Shown piece after piece: positions 41,179-52,662 of a stretch of DNA of 64,000 bases. The notes under the pieces were generated by a model that was not told where the DNA came from, ran no database searches, and worked only from the letters and a program-made list of their open reading frames with translations. Every line of letters begins with the position of its first letter. The stretch's first letter is position 1. The DNA comes from Campanula takesimana. Its lineage: Eukaryota > Streptophyta > Magnoliopsida > Asterales > Campanulaceae. The DNA is taken from contig JAOWBW010000301.1 in NCBI GenBank assembly GCA_026119855.1, forward strand, positions 868,001-932,000. Reading direction: 5' to 3'. A program made the translations under genes and the position numbers.

Positions 41179-41885
41179 TGAAGATACCCCGGGAAAATCC
41201 CACTACTTGGCTAGAGCGGTGGAAGGATCCTAGGATGTCTAACTTGTTTTTAATTTGTAGAGTCGCCACCTATGTTTTAGAGGAACATAAGAAAAACCTA
41301 ATATTTAGCCTAAGTTTGATTACGAAAACAGAGATTCTTGTTATGAAGTTCGGGGGTTAGGTTACGAGATGGGAAGTACTTAAACACCCATCTCGCCCGA
41401 CTAATGTCGGTCTTGCTTGATAAAAATCTACATATAATAAAATGTTCTTCCTATTCTTGATGATAAAAGGGGGTTTTAAAAGGTGTTTTGGAATGTAGGG
41501 AGATAACTCCTTGACTAGCTTCAATGAAGTGAAGTAGTCATTGGTGTCATGTCCCAAAATGATTTGGGTGATTGCACGTTTGATGAAATAAAAGAGAAGA
41601 AAAGAGATGAAGTAGAGAAGAAGAGGAGAAATGGAGTTTTACCTAAACTTCAAGTGACTTCAAACACTTCTTGATGAATTACTTTGGAAAATGCCTTGGA
41701 AATGATTCGTGTATAGTTTTTGTAAGTAGAATTTTCGGTCCTTTGAAATGGTGGATTAGGAGGGTTTTTATAGTTGAAAACCATATGTTTTTGGTTCCAA
41801 AACCCAGTCACCAAGAAATCTTTCCTGGGCAAATCATGTAAAAATGAGCAAGGGAGAGATTCTTGGACATAAATCTGTAACTGAC
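41179..41885 (-). repeat. Partial 5' LTR of element C (707 bp)
   Basis: Aligns with the first part of the D LTRs (plus-strand order) and keeps the TATA box (41766-41772, reverse). It stops at CTGAC where the LTR of G begins. The missing part should lie beyond the lost end of G. Confidence 0.88.
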
Positions 41886-43160
41886 TGTAGATACCCCGGG
41901 AAACCACGGCTTGGCTAGAGCGGTGAATTACCTAGGATGTATAATTGATTTTAAGAGTCGCCACCCACGTTTTAGAGGAACACGAGAAAACCTAAGAAAA
42001 TAGCCTTTTTTTATTGATTACGAAACCAAAGATTCTTGAGATGAGGCGTTCGGGGGTTAGGTGACGAAGTGGGAAGTACTTAAACACCCACTCCGCCCCG
42101 CTTACGCGGGTCTTGCTACTTTTGGTGTTCTAATACTAAAAAGAAAAGTCCTTCAATTATTAATGTAAGAAGTGCTAACAATTACAATGGAAAGAAAGGG
42201 GAAAATTAAAAGGAAATAAAAGAGAATTGTTTTTATTTATTAATTTATGCTAAAAGATTACATGTAACAATTATGCCAAACAATTACATGAAGAAATGAA
42301 ATGAAAATTAAAGCGGAATTTGGAATGTTAGGATGTAACCTTGGCCAAACGTCAATAGTGAAGTGGCCTTTTGGTTGTATCCCTTTTATGGAGATTGCAT
42401 ACACATTAAAGATGAAGAGTGTAATAAAAAGATTTTAACAAGGAGAGAAAATAAAGATAAGATTAAAAGTTTATAAGAGAATGAACATCATACCATGTGC
42501 TTGAATGGGGAAGAACCAAATTGTCTATAGTGACCACTCTTTGAAAATAGATTTTATGTGTTTTAAAGTGTTTTTGATTCAAGAATTCTTCCTCTTTTTG
42601 TTAAGAGAGTGAAAAGAAAAGTCCCCCTTCCAATGATGGATTGGAGGGGTTTTTATAGGTGTTAGGTAAGGTCTTTGTGGTCACAAAGATGGACCTTCCC
42701 CGGATCAAGCCAAGCCATAATGGCTTTGGGGGTTACAAATCAGAAAAGGAGGGAAATTTGTCAAAATCTGAGATTCTGGAGGTGGGAAGCGCGCACTTCC
42801 CGCCCCCCCCCTATGGGAGGCGTGAGCATCCCATAAAGGAGGGCGGAGACGCGCTCCTCCCATCTTCAGGAAATCCGAATTTCAGCCCAAAAGTTAACCC
42901 CGTTATGCGGTTAAGTAGCAAAACTAACGAGATCAGTCAGAAACTTAACGAGCACCAAGAAAGTCAACGAAAAAAAAAGTGAAACAAAGACTCAAGGTTG
43001 ACTTTGTCACTTAGTCAAATCCAATACTAACGGAGTAAGTCGAGAACTTAACGGAAAGTAACGAAAGTTAACGAAAAGTAACAAAACTTTAACAGAAAAG
43101 AGGAAGACAAAGAATGTGTATGCAATCGGGACATGAGAGGTCCAAGGCGGGGTGTCTACA
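41886..43160 (-). repeat. 3' LTR of element G (1275 bp)
   Basis: Homologous to the A and B LTRs but more diverged. TATA box (reverse) at 42651-42657. Plus-strand ends TGTAGATACC and GGTGTCTACA. The terminal stem of the neighbouring internal region (43165-43226) has lost pairs (CCTCAGCA facing CGCCGAGG). Confidence 0.9.
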
Positions 43161-43330
43161 GAGCCCCTCAGCAACGTGGATTACGAAACAAAACGCGTCG
43201 ACGAAAGAAAGACAACCGCCGAGGACATCAACAAGAGAAAACAAAGACTCGATAAAACATGATTTTGAAATTTGCGAAGGATAGGGGTGCGCTCCCTGTG
43301 TGAGCGGATTTATTGATATAGAAAGGATAT

Positions 43331-43790
43331 GGCGGGATCCGTTTTGCTGAAGCGGGATCCGTTTGCTGATGTGGGATCCGTTTTGCTGAAGCGGGATCCG
43401 TTTGCTGAAGCGGGATCCATTTGCTGATGGCGGGATCCGTTTGCTGAAGCGGGATCCGTTTGCTGATGCGGGATCCGTTTGCTGATGCGGGATCCGTTTG
43501 CTGAAGCGAGATCCGTTTGCTGATGCGGGATCCGTTTGCTGAGGCGGGATCCGTTTGCTGATGCGGGATCCGTTTGCTGGTGCGGGATCCATTTGTTGAT
43601 TGCGGGATCCGTTTGCTGATTGCGGGATCCATTTGCTGATGCGGGATCCATTTGCTGATGCGGGATCCGTTTGCGGAATGCGGGATCCGTTTGCTGATAC
43701 GGGATCCGTTTGCTGAATGCGGGATTCGTTTGCTGATGTAGGATCCGTTTGCTGATGCGGGATCCGTTTACGGATGGCGGGAACCGAGGC
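43331..43790 (-). repeat. 19-20-bp minisatellite, more than twenty copies (element G)
   Basis: Repeats of GCGGGATCCGTTTGCTGAT with one-base length changes. Unrelated to the repeats at this place in A, B and D. The open frames across it are by-products. Confidence 0.92.
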
Positions 43791-44327
43791 TCTGTCTGCC
43801 TGTATGTGATATTGTTGTGTTGCTTGATAGAAAGGTGGTGATTTTGCAGCTCACTATGGACCGAGTTGTTGTCATTGAACTGTAATTGTTTGACTCTGTG
43901 GGATGTAGGCGTAGTTGACGGCGGATCACTTTCTGCTGGGGATTAAGTGCCTTGAGTTGCAGATGCTGTTGACCTTGTGGTAGTACCTGTTAAGTGTGTG
44001 CTTTGCAGGTATATGTGCTTGTGACATGTATGAGATGTGAAATGGCAGTTATGAGAGAAATTGTACTTGTAGTGTGATGTGATTTGAAGGCAGTTTTGCA
44101 TGAGAGGGAATTTTTGTAAGAATGGAGAAAGTGATTTTATGTGCGGTGTGATTTGAGGAAAGCCTCGGATGTATTCATACCTTCACTTACCATTGCCGTT
44201 GGATGGATTAGTGTTGTGGTGGTGGATGCCTTGATGTCCATGCTTTGGAGAATGATGACGTTGGTGATGATGAATTGTTCTTGCCTTTGATGGAGTGTCG
44301 GTGGGACAGTATTCCGGATAATGGGTT
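43791..44327 (-). other. Non-coding region of element G before the pseudoknot motif
   Basis: T/G-rich sequence, partly collinear with the region after copy A2 in A. No ORF supported. Confidence 0.4.
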
Positions 44328-44384
44328 GGTCGTGCCAAAAGGCTGCCTACGTATCCCTTGGAATGAATAAGACCAACGTAGTTC
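44328..44384 (-). promoter_or_regulatory. Pseudoknot-like conserved RNA motif, copy G2
   Basis: CTACG/CGTAG outer stem, GCC-TTTT-GGC hairpin, and GGTC facing GACC in coding sense, as in A2 and B2. Confidence 0.6.
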
Positions 44385-46939
44385 AAGGATGATGGAGAAT
44401 GGTGGGGGAGAATGCTAGGAGCAAAGCAAAAAGGAAACACATAATTTTGCGCAAGAAAAGAAAAAAAAAGAAAATAAAATCTTTTTTTTTTAATTAGAAA
44501 GAAAAGAATATGCAGACACGTGAGAATTTTTTTTTTTTTTTTTAGTTCGTGGGTGAACCATTTTAACCATTGTGTGTGTTTGTAAAGCCAACCCAAGATC
44601 AAGTCATGTTCAATCGAAGTCCGGATTGCCTCGCTTGAATGTTGTCGCCGCGGTGTCCGACGAAAATTGATGTCTAGCCCCAAGAGATTTGTCGTTTATG
44701 GGGCTTCAAAAGGACTATTGATGCCGAGATGCCAAGGGGTTGCTGATTGTAAAGCCCCTCGAATGCTGAACTTTGAGTGGCTTATGAAGCCCTATTCAAA
44801 TAAACTGTCTTTTGTTGTCGGCGTGGGCAAGCCCCAAGAGAAGATCATTGATACCAAGCTTTGAGAGATTGCTAGGCCCCAAATGTCATGGGCTTATCAA
44901 GTTTGTAGATGATGGGATGTGGAGACCTTTCGGTGTGAAGCCTCAAATTTTCTTGGAATCAGCTTAGCATTATGTTGGGAGCAGATGGCGCTATTGGGAA
45001 GAACTCTTGAAGGCGATCTCCTTCTTTCTCTTGCTTGGAGATGGATGGCCCTTTTTTTGTGGTTGATACCCAAATGGCGGAAGGTCCATGTTGAAAATGT
45101 AGTACGGTCTTCGGGAGACGTCTCGTGGGAGATGGTGATGTTGTTGCAGATGATAAGGTCTTGGTGTGATAAAGTCTCAAACGGTATGTTTGCTCGAGTC
45201 TTCTTGAGTTGAACCGACGGCGGATCTTCGGATGCAGCCTGTGCTTTTGATCTTGGAGAAGGGGGTGCTATATTGCAGAAACATTGGGATTGGCCGTAAC
45301 TCTGCTTATAGAGTTAACATATTGGCATTGCCCGCTATAACTCAGCCGAGTGAGTCTAGCATATTGAATCTTTTTCCTTTTCTCTAAGACTTCCTTCAGA
45401 ATCTCGCTGTAAGTTCTAACAAGAATCATCAAATTCATTCATATCATCGGAGCCTTCATTTAAAACCAAGAGGCCTTTTGACTGTAAGTGTTGAGGGACC
45501 ATTGAAGCTTGATGTCTTTCATATAAGACTTCTCCACATTGCATTTCTTGAGCATTGTTGTCCCAAAAGACTGTCGGTTGCGAAGCCCCAATATTGCCCT
45601 TTGCTTGAATTACTGTAAAGCCGTGGCCCAAAATATTTGTAGATTGCGAAGCCCCTTGAGACCTTTCAGTATGAAGCTTCAAATGTTGCTGGGGACATTG
45701 AAGTGATATGCTTGTTGCCAAGGGAGCCTTTAAGACTTGACCGTAGCCCCTAGAGTTCCATCATTGATTGTGAGAAAGGTTATCCTTGATTGGGGGAACG
45801 GGCACACATGACAAGAGGCCTTTTTGACATCCTTTTTTAGAGACTTTGAGGATAGTCTCACACATCTTTCTCGAGCATAGCCCCTAGGGATTATTGATTG
45901 TCAAATGAAGTAAAAGAAGCCCTTGTTCTTGAGTCACATAGCCCCTAGGGGTCATCATTTGTTGAGCAAAGCAAGAGTGACTCATCCTTGTGCGAAGTAA
46001 TAAACATGAGAGGACATGGAAAGAGCTACTCCATTTCTCGGGAGCCTTTCGGCGTACTTTAGAAGCACATACTTGAAGAAGCTTTGAAAACTGAGACACA
46101 TGTTGTTACTATTTGCTGCCCAAGCCGATTGACTAGCTAGGGATTATTTGTGCAATCTTGTGCCCTTTTATTATGGGCTCGTTCTCGGATGGGTCTTGGT
46201 CACCACGGGCCTTCTTTTCATGAACCCAAAAATGCACACTGCTGGAGAATGATGCCAATAACCCAAGACAACCTTTGATGGTGCCATATCTTGTCGAGCC
46301 TTTTGCAAAGTTGACTCGGTGGGGAATTGACTTGCTGAGGAGATCCAATGTAGATCTCATGTAGTTGTCTTCTTTAGAGGACGGGGATCTCCATTTCTCT
46401 TTCCCTTCTCTCTCTCATTTTTTTATGACGCACCCTGTTTTTTGCCTAGACCACCCTTTCGGGTTTTCAATCTAGCGGGCATCTCTTTTTCGTCTTCTTT
46501 TTTTTTTTTTTTTTTTTTTTGACTCAATTAATGAGGAAGTGTGCATTGACTCTAGCTGAGGATGAGAGACATGTGATTTTGTGGTGGAGACCTTTTGTCA
46601 CTAAAGGTGAGTGACATTGACTCGACTAGGGAAGTAGCCCCTAGTATTGACATGTATTTTTATTTATTGAATGACTTACGAAGGCAAGTAAGTCATTAAG
46701 AGAGAAGAGAAGGAAAACCCCAATTTGATTGAAAGAAATTGGGAGTATGCAGAAAGAATAGAAGCCCTAGACTCGACAAGGAACGGAAAGTGATTCCAAA
46801 TCTAGGAAAGTTGTTCAATCTTGAGGTGATTAATTCATTGGCAAATGAATCGTACAAAGATGTCTTGACAAGTTCGAGATGAAGGCCGATCACCATAACG
46901 TGCTAGGGCTAAACATATCTTCTTTCTTGCATGAGAATG
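44385..46939 (-). pseudogene. Non-coding middle and protease relic of element G
   Basis: A-tracts (about 44528-44543 in coding sense), the GGGGCTT-type degenerate repeats (44680-44880), then decayed matches to protease and linker around 45040-45470 (PPFG-YQPQ-type stretch near 45065, the VLEKRKK-like stretch near 45390). The stem-loop CTAGA/TCTAG is at 46446-46475 next to an A-tract (46499-46520). Collinear with the middle of A and B, no usable frame. Confidence 0.55.
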
Positions 46940-46993
46940 GACCCGAAGGTTGCCTACGTTCCTCCAGTGAAGAGGCTCAGGTCACCATAGTTC
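46940..46993 (-). promoter_or_regulatory. Pseudoknot-like conserved RNA motif, copy G1 (degenerate)
   Basis: Outer stem CTATG/CGTAG (one G-T pair), inner CCTC/GAGG and ACC-TTCG-GGT kept. The last strand after the two-base linker is lost, so the pseudoknot helix may not form. Confidence 0.5.
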
Positions 46994-47154
46994 TTGTGGA
47001 TTCTCCATTCGCAGTGATGAATTGTTGCTTCATCGTGATTGTTGTCGATGTTGCTTCGTGCTTCGTTTGGTGGAATGATGTTGTTGTTGTGAACTTCTTT
47101 GAATGAAGGAGGATATTTTTAGTTTTTTATTTTTTTTTGTGCTCTAACTTTTGC

Positions 47155-47182
47155 CTAGGTTGATTTGAGGATTTCAACCTAG
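47155..47182 (-). promoter_or_regulatory. Post-gag stem-loop between A-tracts (element G)
   Basis: CTAGGTTGA and TCAACCTAG perfectly paired, with A-tracts on both sides in coding sense (the longer, about 30, at 47190-47220). Confidence 0.55.
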
Positions 47183-47184
47183 CG

Positions 47185-47222
<38 letters not shown>

Positions 47223-47520
47223 CCCCTTTTGAAAACTTTGCTTCATGATCATTGCTCCACCTTTATTTGTCTTGATTTTTATCGTTGTTGATGCCGTCGT
47301 CGATGTTTATGCCCTAGGCGTTCAAGCGATGGCCTTCATTCCAAAACTTGTTTAGACACCTTTTCATCATTTTGCCAAGAATTAGATTGAACAACTTGGA
47401 AGAGTGTCTGAGGACAAGAACGACTTTTATTTAATGATTGACTCAAAATTTAACATTGGACGAGAGAAAACATTAATGCACACATTAGAGGACTTTTGAC
47501 TCTTTTTTTTTATCCTGTTT

Positions 47521-48287
47521 CTAGGTAGAGAAAGAGAAACGGAGATTGTTGTCGTCATCCCCCATGTCGTTGTAGTCCTCATTGTCGTTGTAGTCTTTCA
47601 TGTCACTACATTCTTCCATGTCATTGCTTGGGAACCCTTTGTCGTTGAAGCTTGTGTCATAGGAGGACTCGACCACTTCTCAGAGCAAATTGTCAATTCT
47701 AACCCCCGCATCATACATGCTTGAAAAATCGGAGTGAAAAGCCCCACTAAGATGAGTGTGGTAGTCCATTTTCAAACACTTCAAGAAGTTGTCCATTTGT
47801 TCCTTCTTGGAAGGCCTATCAACCATCTCGGCTACATTGTCATTCCAATGGCGATAGAAGTCCCCAAATGATTCATTACCCATTTGAACGGTGCTCTCCA
47901 ATTCCTTCTTTGGTGGGGCGGAATATGGAGTTGCCTTGATATTGTGACTTGAAGGCAAGCATAGCGACATCCCAATTGAGGCGGGTGGAAACTGGAAGAC
48001 CCATATACCAATCTTTTGCGACCCCCTTGAGAGTAAGCGGGAAGCATTGTGCCATTATTTGAGGAGACACTTTCTTTTGTTGCATGGCCCAAATGTAGGA
48101 GTCAACATGAGCGTCGGGGCAAGAGTTTCCGTTGAACTTGCCAATATCGGGCATCTTGAACTTTTCGGGAAGAGCCTCCATTGTGTTCATGAGGAGAGAA
48201 GCTTGATGAAGATCGGTGCTTGGGCCCTTGTGAAAATTTAGCCCACTAAGCCTTTGGTCAATGTAGGACATAAGAGTGTTGACCAAC
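47521..48287 (-). pseudogene. Gag fragment of element G
   Basis: Matches the B Gag from LVNTLMSYIDQ to the acidic tail and RFSFST. One extra A near 47905 shifts the frame at PTKKELE, and TGA replaces Arg after DNLL (47680). The N-terminal third is missing because the element is truncated near 48286. Confidence 0.8.
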
Positions 48288-48299
48288 CCGAAGAGCCGG

Positions 48300-50982
48300 T
48301 GTCGCGACCCCAAACCCGCGGGTCCGGAATACGCGAGCTGGACGTCGACTTAAAACCCAACTCTAAAATATAGAAGTTAAAAATTTCATTTTGAACCAAA
48401 AGATGATAACACAAGGTTTTACAAATCCAAGTTTAAATCAACAAAGTACATCTAACATAAGCTCCACAGCTTATGCTCAAAGGAATAAAATATACAATTC
48501 TTAATGACGTCAATAATGGTAAAACTATTCCCAAAGGGTTATACATTTAAATAATGTAAACCGATCCATAACAACCTGCCCCAAAATCTCAATCCTCTCG
48601 ACGTCCTCCTCGATCCGCGAATCCTAATCCTTTTCCTCCTGGGGGGGGGGTTAAGGAAAAACAAAGATGGAAATAAACGGGGTGAGATAAAATCTCAGTA
48701 AGTTACTAATGCAACTACATGACATGCTATAATGCAATAAGCAATAAACAATGATAAATATCACATAGCATGTAACAATTTACAGTCAACAGATAGCAGC
48801 GGAAAGTAAACACATAACAAAGGATATTAGCCAAGGTTTCCAAACCGGCACATCCAAATAAAGGATCGCTGCGCAGCATCAATAATCAACAAATCATCAT
48901 CTTCATAATAGCATGAAAGCTGAAGAGAAATCCCCGGCCAGAAGCGACCAATCAACCCATCGATCAAACAAACCATCTTCATAGTAGCATAAAAGCTGAA
49001 GAGAAACCCGGTACCGGAACCAATAACAATGATAAAGTGCCACAAGGGGCGGGAGCCATGCCACAAAGTCATGCTCCAAAACGATTAGCTAGAATACCCA
49101 CAACGGAGCTAGCTCATCCCAACCAAGGCCAATCTGGATGAGGACAGAAGGACCAATGGGCGATGCTATACTGGACTTGGCTCGTGCCATTATAGCATTA
49201 TCCATTGCCTGACTCGATACACAATTTAACCAGCTGGATTTTCAATCATGCTAAGAAATAAAATACTAGCACGGTAAACAACTAAGGATTCCAAAGTAGG
49301 GAACCATAGCAATTAATCACCATAAAAGATGTAAACGATTACTCAAGAAGAGTTCAACAACAATAGCACAAGGAGTTTCTCATAAAAGAGTCCAACAACA
49401 TTGACCATTAAAACATAATGATTCAAAGATAAGGCACGTACCAAATACATCCTAAATATGATACCCACAAGTAAATCATAAAGAGCACAACCCAAACGGT
49501 CGCTCACAAATAGCACAATGACTATCACCAAAATGACCATAATCATTTACTCAAAAGATATACTAGGACTATGAAATCAACCATCTCATCACACCTGGGA
49601 TTCCAAATAAGAAGTCCGAACGAATACATCTTAAGGTTAATCAAACCGTAGGTACCCAATTGCCAATTCACGCTTTATCTCCGTTCATAACGAACCCATC
49701 CTAAACACCCCAAACGAATTCGAAAGGTTGCCCTTACTGGAACATGATCACGACAGGACTAAACCCTAAACCTTGGTGTTCAATAACAACCCTCTAGGTA
49801 CTATAGGACATCGCCTAAAACCTAGGTCAAGTCTTGCTCGAAAATCAATTCGGTGGGAACAAACACGAATATCTCATAAGATGCCCAAACAATACTTGAT
49901 CAAATTACATAACACTATTGTTCACAAAGGAACCAATTTTAATTACTAAAGTGTTCCACGGTGTTATCTTAAGTTAATTAGAAGAAATAAACTTAAACTA
50001 GCTAAGCCCTAAGTCTTAAACCAAGCAAAAGGGCAAAATCCCAAACAGTGGGCGGGCGGGCGCCTGGCCTGGGGCGAGCGGGCGCTTGAATCAACAGAAG
50101 GTTTGGCCGCTAGAAAGAGGGGGTAGGCGGGCGCCTGGGCAAGGGCAGGCGGGCGCTCGGCCTGGGTTATGGTCGGGAAGAACAGAGCTGGGTTCTTCAA
50201 TTCCGACCCAAATTACACCAAAACACAAAATGCTCAAACTAAACTCCTTCAACAAGTTCCAAAATGAACCAAAATCACTTATAACTAGGATGGGGACCCA
50301 AACACACCATTTATCAACCAAAATCAAGAATCAAACCCAACATTCATAAAATCACCATTTTTTTGACCAAAACTCAAATAAATTCCAAATAAATTCTAAA
50401 CTCAACCAAACTTCAAATATAACATATCAAGCACTATATAAACATGATATGAACATTTTATCATAAAAATGGGGGAAAAGTAACTTACTTGATAAATCTC
50501 AAAGTTGACGGATTTCAATTCTTTTTGGTTCTACGCGATCCTATCGACGATCTAAACAAGGTTCACGTTTTAAGAAATGAGAGATTATGAGAGGAAGAGG
50601 AAGAAAATGAAGAGAGAAGATAGAGAAGAAAAAGCTTACCATTTCATGGAGAGAGAGAGAGGGAGTTGCTGCACAATGATGAGGGAGAAGGGGAAGAGTG
50701 AGGGAGAAGAGGAGGAGTAGGGAGAAATGATTTCAAAATGTTACGCTTAGGCCCCTCCCCCTAATACTACCCTTTCAAATAAACTCCTCACAAACAAATA
50801 AGACTCAACACTTCTACACTAGTACAAATGACCCAAATAAATGCTAGGCATAATTATTATGAAACATAAAATGCACACATAAATATTTAAATAAATAATA
50901 ATTTAAATAAATAAATAAGCAAATAAATAAGTAATAATTATTTATTACCAATAAAATAGAGTCTAGTTTTCGGGTCGTGACA
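48300..50982 (-). repeat. 3' LTR of element H (2683 bp)
   Basis: Ends TGTCGCGACC and GGTCGTGACA. Contains GC-rich modules (GGGCGGGCGCCTGG type) near 50046-50160. The 81-aa and 78-aa frames inside are repeated in the other LTR only because the LTRs are copies. Confidence 0.95.
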
Positions 50983-52662
50983 TTCACTCCCCCTTAAAGA
51001 AAATTCGACCCGAATTTTAACGAGACTTACCCGAATGATCAAGTAGCCATTAATACGATAGTTCCGCCATTTCTCAAATTCCTCAATCGTCCATTCTAAA
51101 CCACTACAAGGTAACCTTAAATAATGTTCACCATACCAGGACCTCTCGCACTTGACTTCCTTCAACCATAATCCCCACTACTAATTAGGATCCAAATTCA
51201 AAATCAAGAATCTCAATTGCTCCCAACATAGTTCCCGAGATACCTCAAGTTCATCTTATTCATAACCTTAATTACACTGCAAAAGTGCATTCATAAGCCA
51301 AACGCATACTTGATATTACTTCTCAGAAGTTCACAACCTTAAACCATCTCGAGTTTAATCGACTCTTAAACTACAAAAGCTAAAGAATTTTCATTCCCAT
51401 AATATTCATCGAGGTGATCATGTCTCTAAGGATTACCATTTTAGTGCTCTCGCTCTAGGTAGCACCTTAAACTAGAGGTGTAATATAAACCCAAAATTTT
51501 AATACAACATGTTCACTTAAATCTACGCCATAATATCATCGTCATAAAGCTCCAATCCTTGAAAGTCTAAAATAATTACGAATACTCAATAGTCCGAAAA
51601 TGATCTAAATTTTATCTTCAAGGGATTTCCCTTAACTCCCTTTTTAGTTAACAACCTGTGCTCATATACCCAAGGAAATCGACAAATTTCAAATCCTTAA
51701 TAGCTAACCCAAGTTAGTCTTTCACGCATACATTTATTAACCTAATGATACTTAGGCTCAATAGTACTACCATCATAATAAACCAATTAGCTAGCAACGT
51801 TCCAACTGGCCCAATACCAAATCATGATATTCCTTAATTATGCCCAAGTATTGATACTCCACTTCCTTCACATACCCTTGATCCAATTCGGGAAACGCCA
51901 CCAAGAAGGGATTTAAAACCATAGAACCACTATTTAACCAAAATTTCAAAATGCCTTTAACATAAATCGAGAAATTATTACTCTCCCAAAATGTACTTAG
52001 TCCTTTCTAACTTAACACGCTTACCACCATTAATGATCATAACTCCTACAACAAACTCATCATCCATCACAAATCGTACACCTCTCCATACTAATCCATT
52101 CCGATGCATTCACGGAGATGTACTAAAAGTGACCATAATTTTCCTTAAGAGATCCTCATTGAATCCTCAATTCCTAGGTACTATACGGAGGAAAATGAAA
52201 ATCTTACGAATGATAAATACACCCAACAGATTGACCGAAACTAAATACTCGGATTTCAATTAAGAAAAGATAGGTATAACTCTACCCAAAGGAATGGTCT
52301 CAAACAGTTTTAAGAAATTAGAAATGGAGAATACATCAATCCCCCTACGAAAATAGACTAAAGCAATAGTAACATCAAAATCTTGTAATAGCAACATGGC
52401 TAATCTAGCAGGTGAGACATAACCATACTTAATCACATCATAAGCACATAAGACTTCATCAGATACCCTAAACTCCTCCATAGGAGTAGACACCTACTAT
52501 ACATAAGTCAAAGACTCAGAAGTAATAAATGCAACTAAATGCACAGAAACACATAGATGCGATGATCCTAAAATGCACGCGCTCGCTCTCACGACGCAAA
52601 ATAATACCTCCTAAAATTTATCCGTTACCTGGTGAGTGCTGATTGATCGTAATTACTCTGCC
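50983..52662 (-). other. Internal region of H without pol; polypurine tract at its LTR end
   Basis: Coding sense begins after gag and ends TTAAGGGGGAGTGA next to the 3' LTR (50983-50999), the polypurine tract. The rest is A/T-rich. The longest frame (52260-52493, minus, 77 aa, with PARLAMLLLQDFDVTIALVYF) matches nothing I know. No RT, RNaseH or integrase motif is visible. Confidence 0.6.

Larger units (their letters stand above)
7640..41885 (-). mobile_element. Element C: old autonomous Tat retrotransposon, split by nested insertions
   Basis: Parts read on the minus strand: a partial 5' LTR (41179-41885), primer site, leader, gag-pro-RT (35269-40043), then after the D insertion RNaseH-aRNaseH-integrase (18465-20453), the post-CDS cassette, and an antisense gene (18082 back to 7692). 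B interrupts the antisense gene, D interrupts pol, and A lies at the left edge; the 3' LTR must lie beyond A, outside the window. G cuts the 5' LTR. Gag to RT appears to be one frame, now broken by many stops. It is the oldest layer of this Tat block. Confidence 0.85.
41886..48287 (-). mobile_element. Element G: non-autonomous Tat element, 5' end lost
   Basis: 3' LTR at 41886-43160; then, on the minus strand going upstream, a 19-bp minisatellite, pseudoknot motif copies, protease relic and a gag fragment. Homology ends inside gag near 48286, where a chromovirus gag start is joined. Same family as A and B. It lies in the 5' LTR of C (left flank CTGAC); the partner duplication was lost with the 5' end. 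Confidence 0.85.

Noticed and set aside
43331..43790. Direct repeats that resemble a CRISPR array
   Set aside because: No unique spacers; head-to-tail minisatellite in a plant retrotransposon.
48827..49072. Duplicated 81-aa frame in both LTRs of H (also 54355-54600), and 63-78-aa frames near 50009 and 55537
   Set aside because: Identical only because the LTRs are copies; A/T-rich non-coding sequence with no family resemblance.
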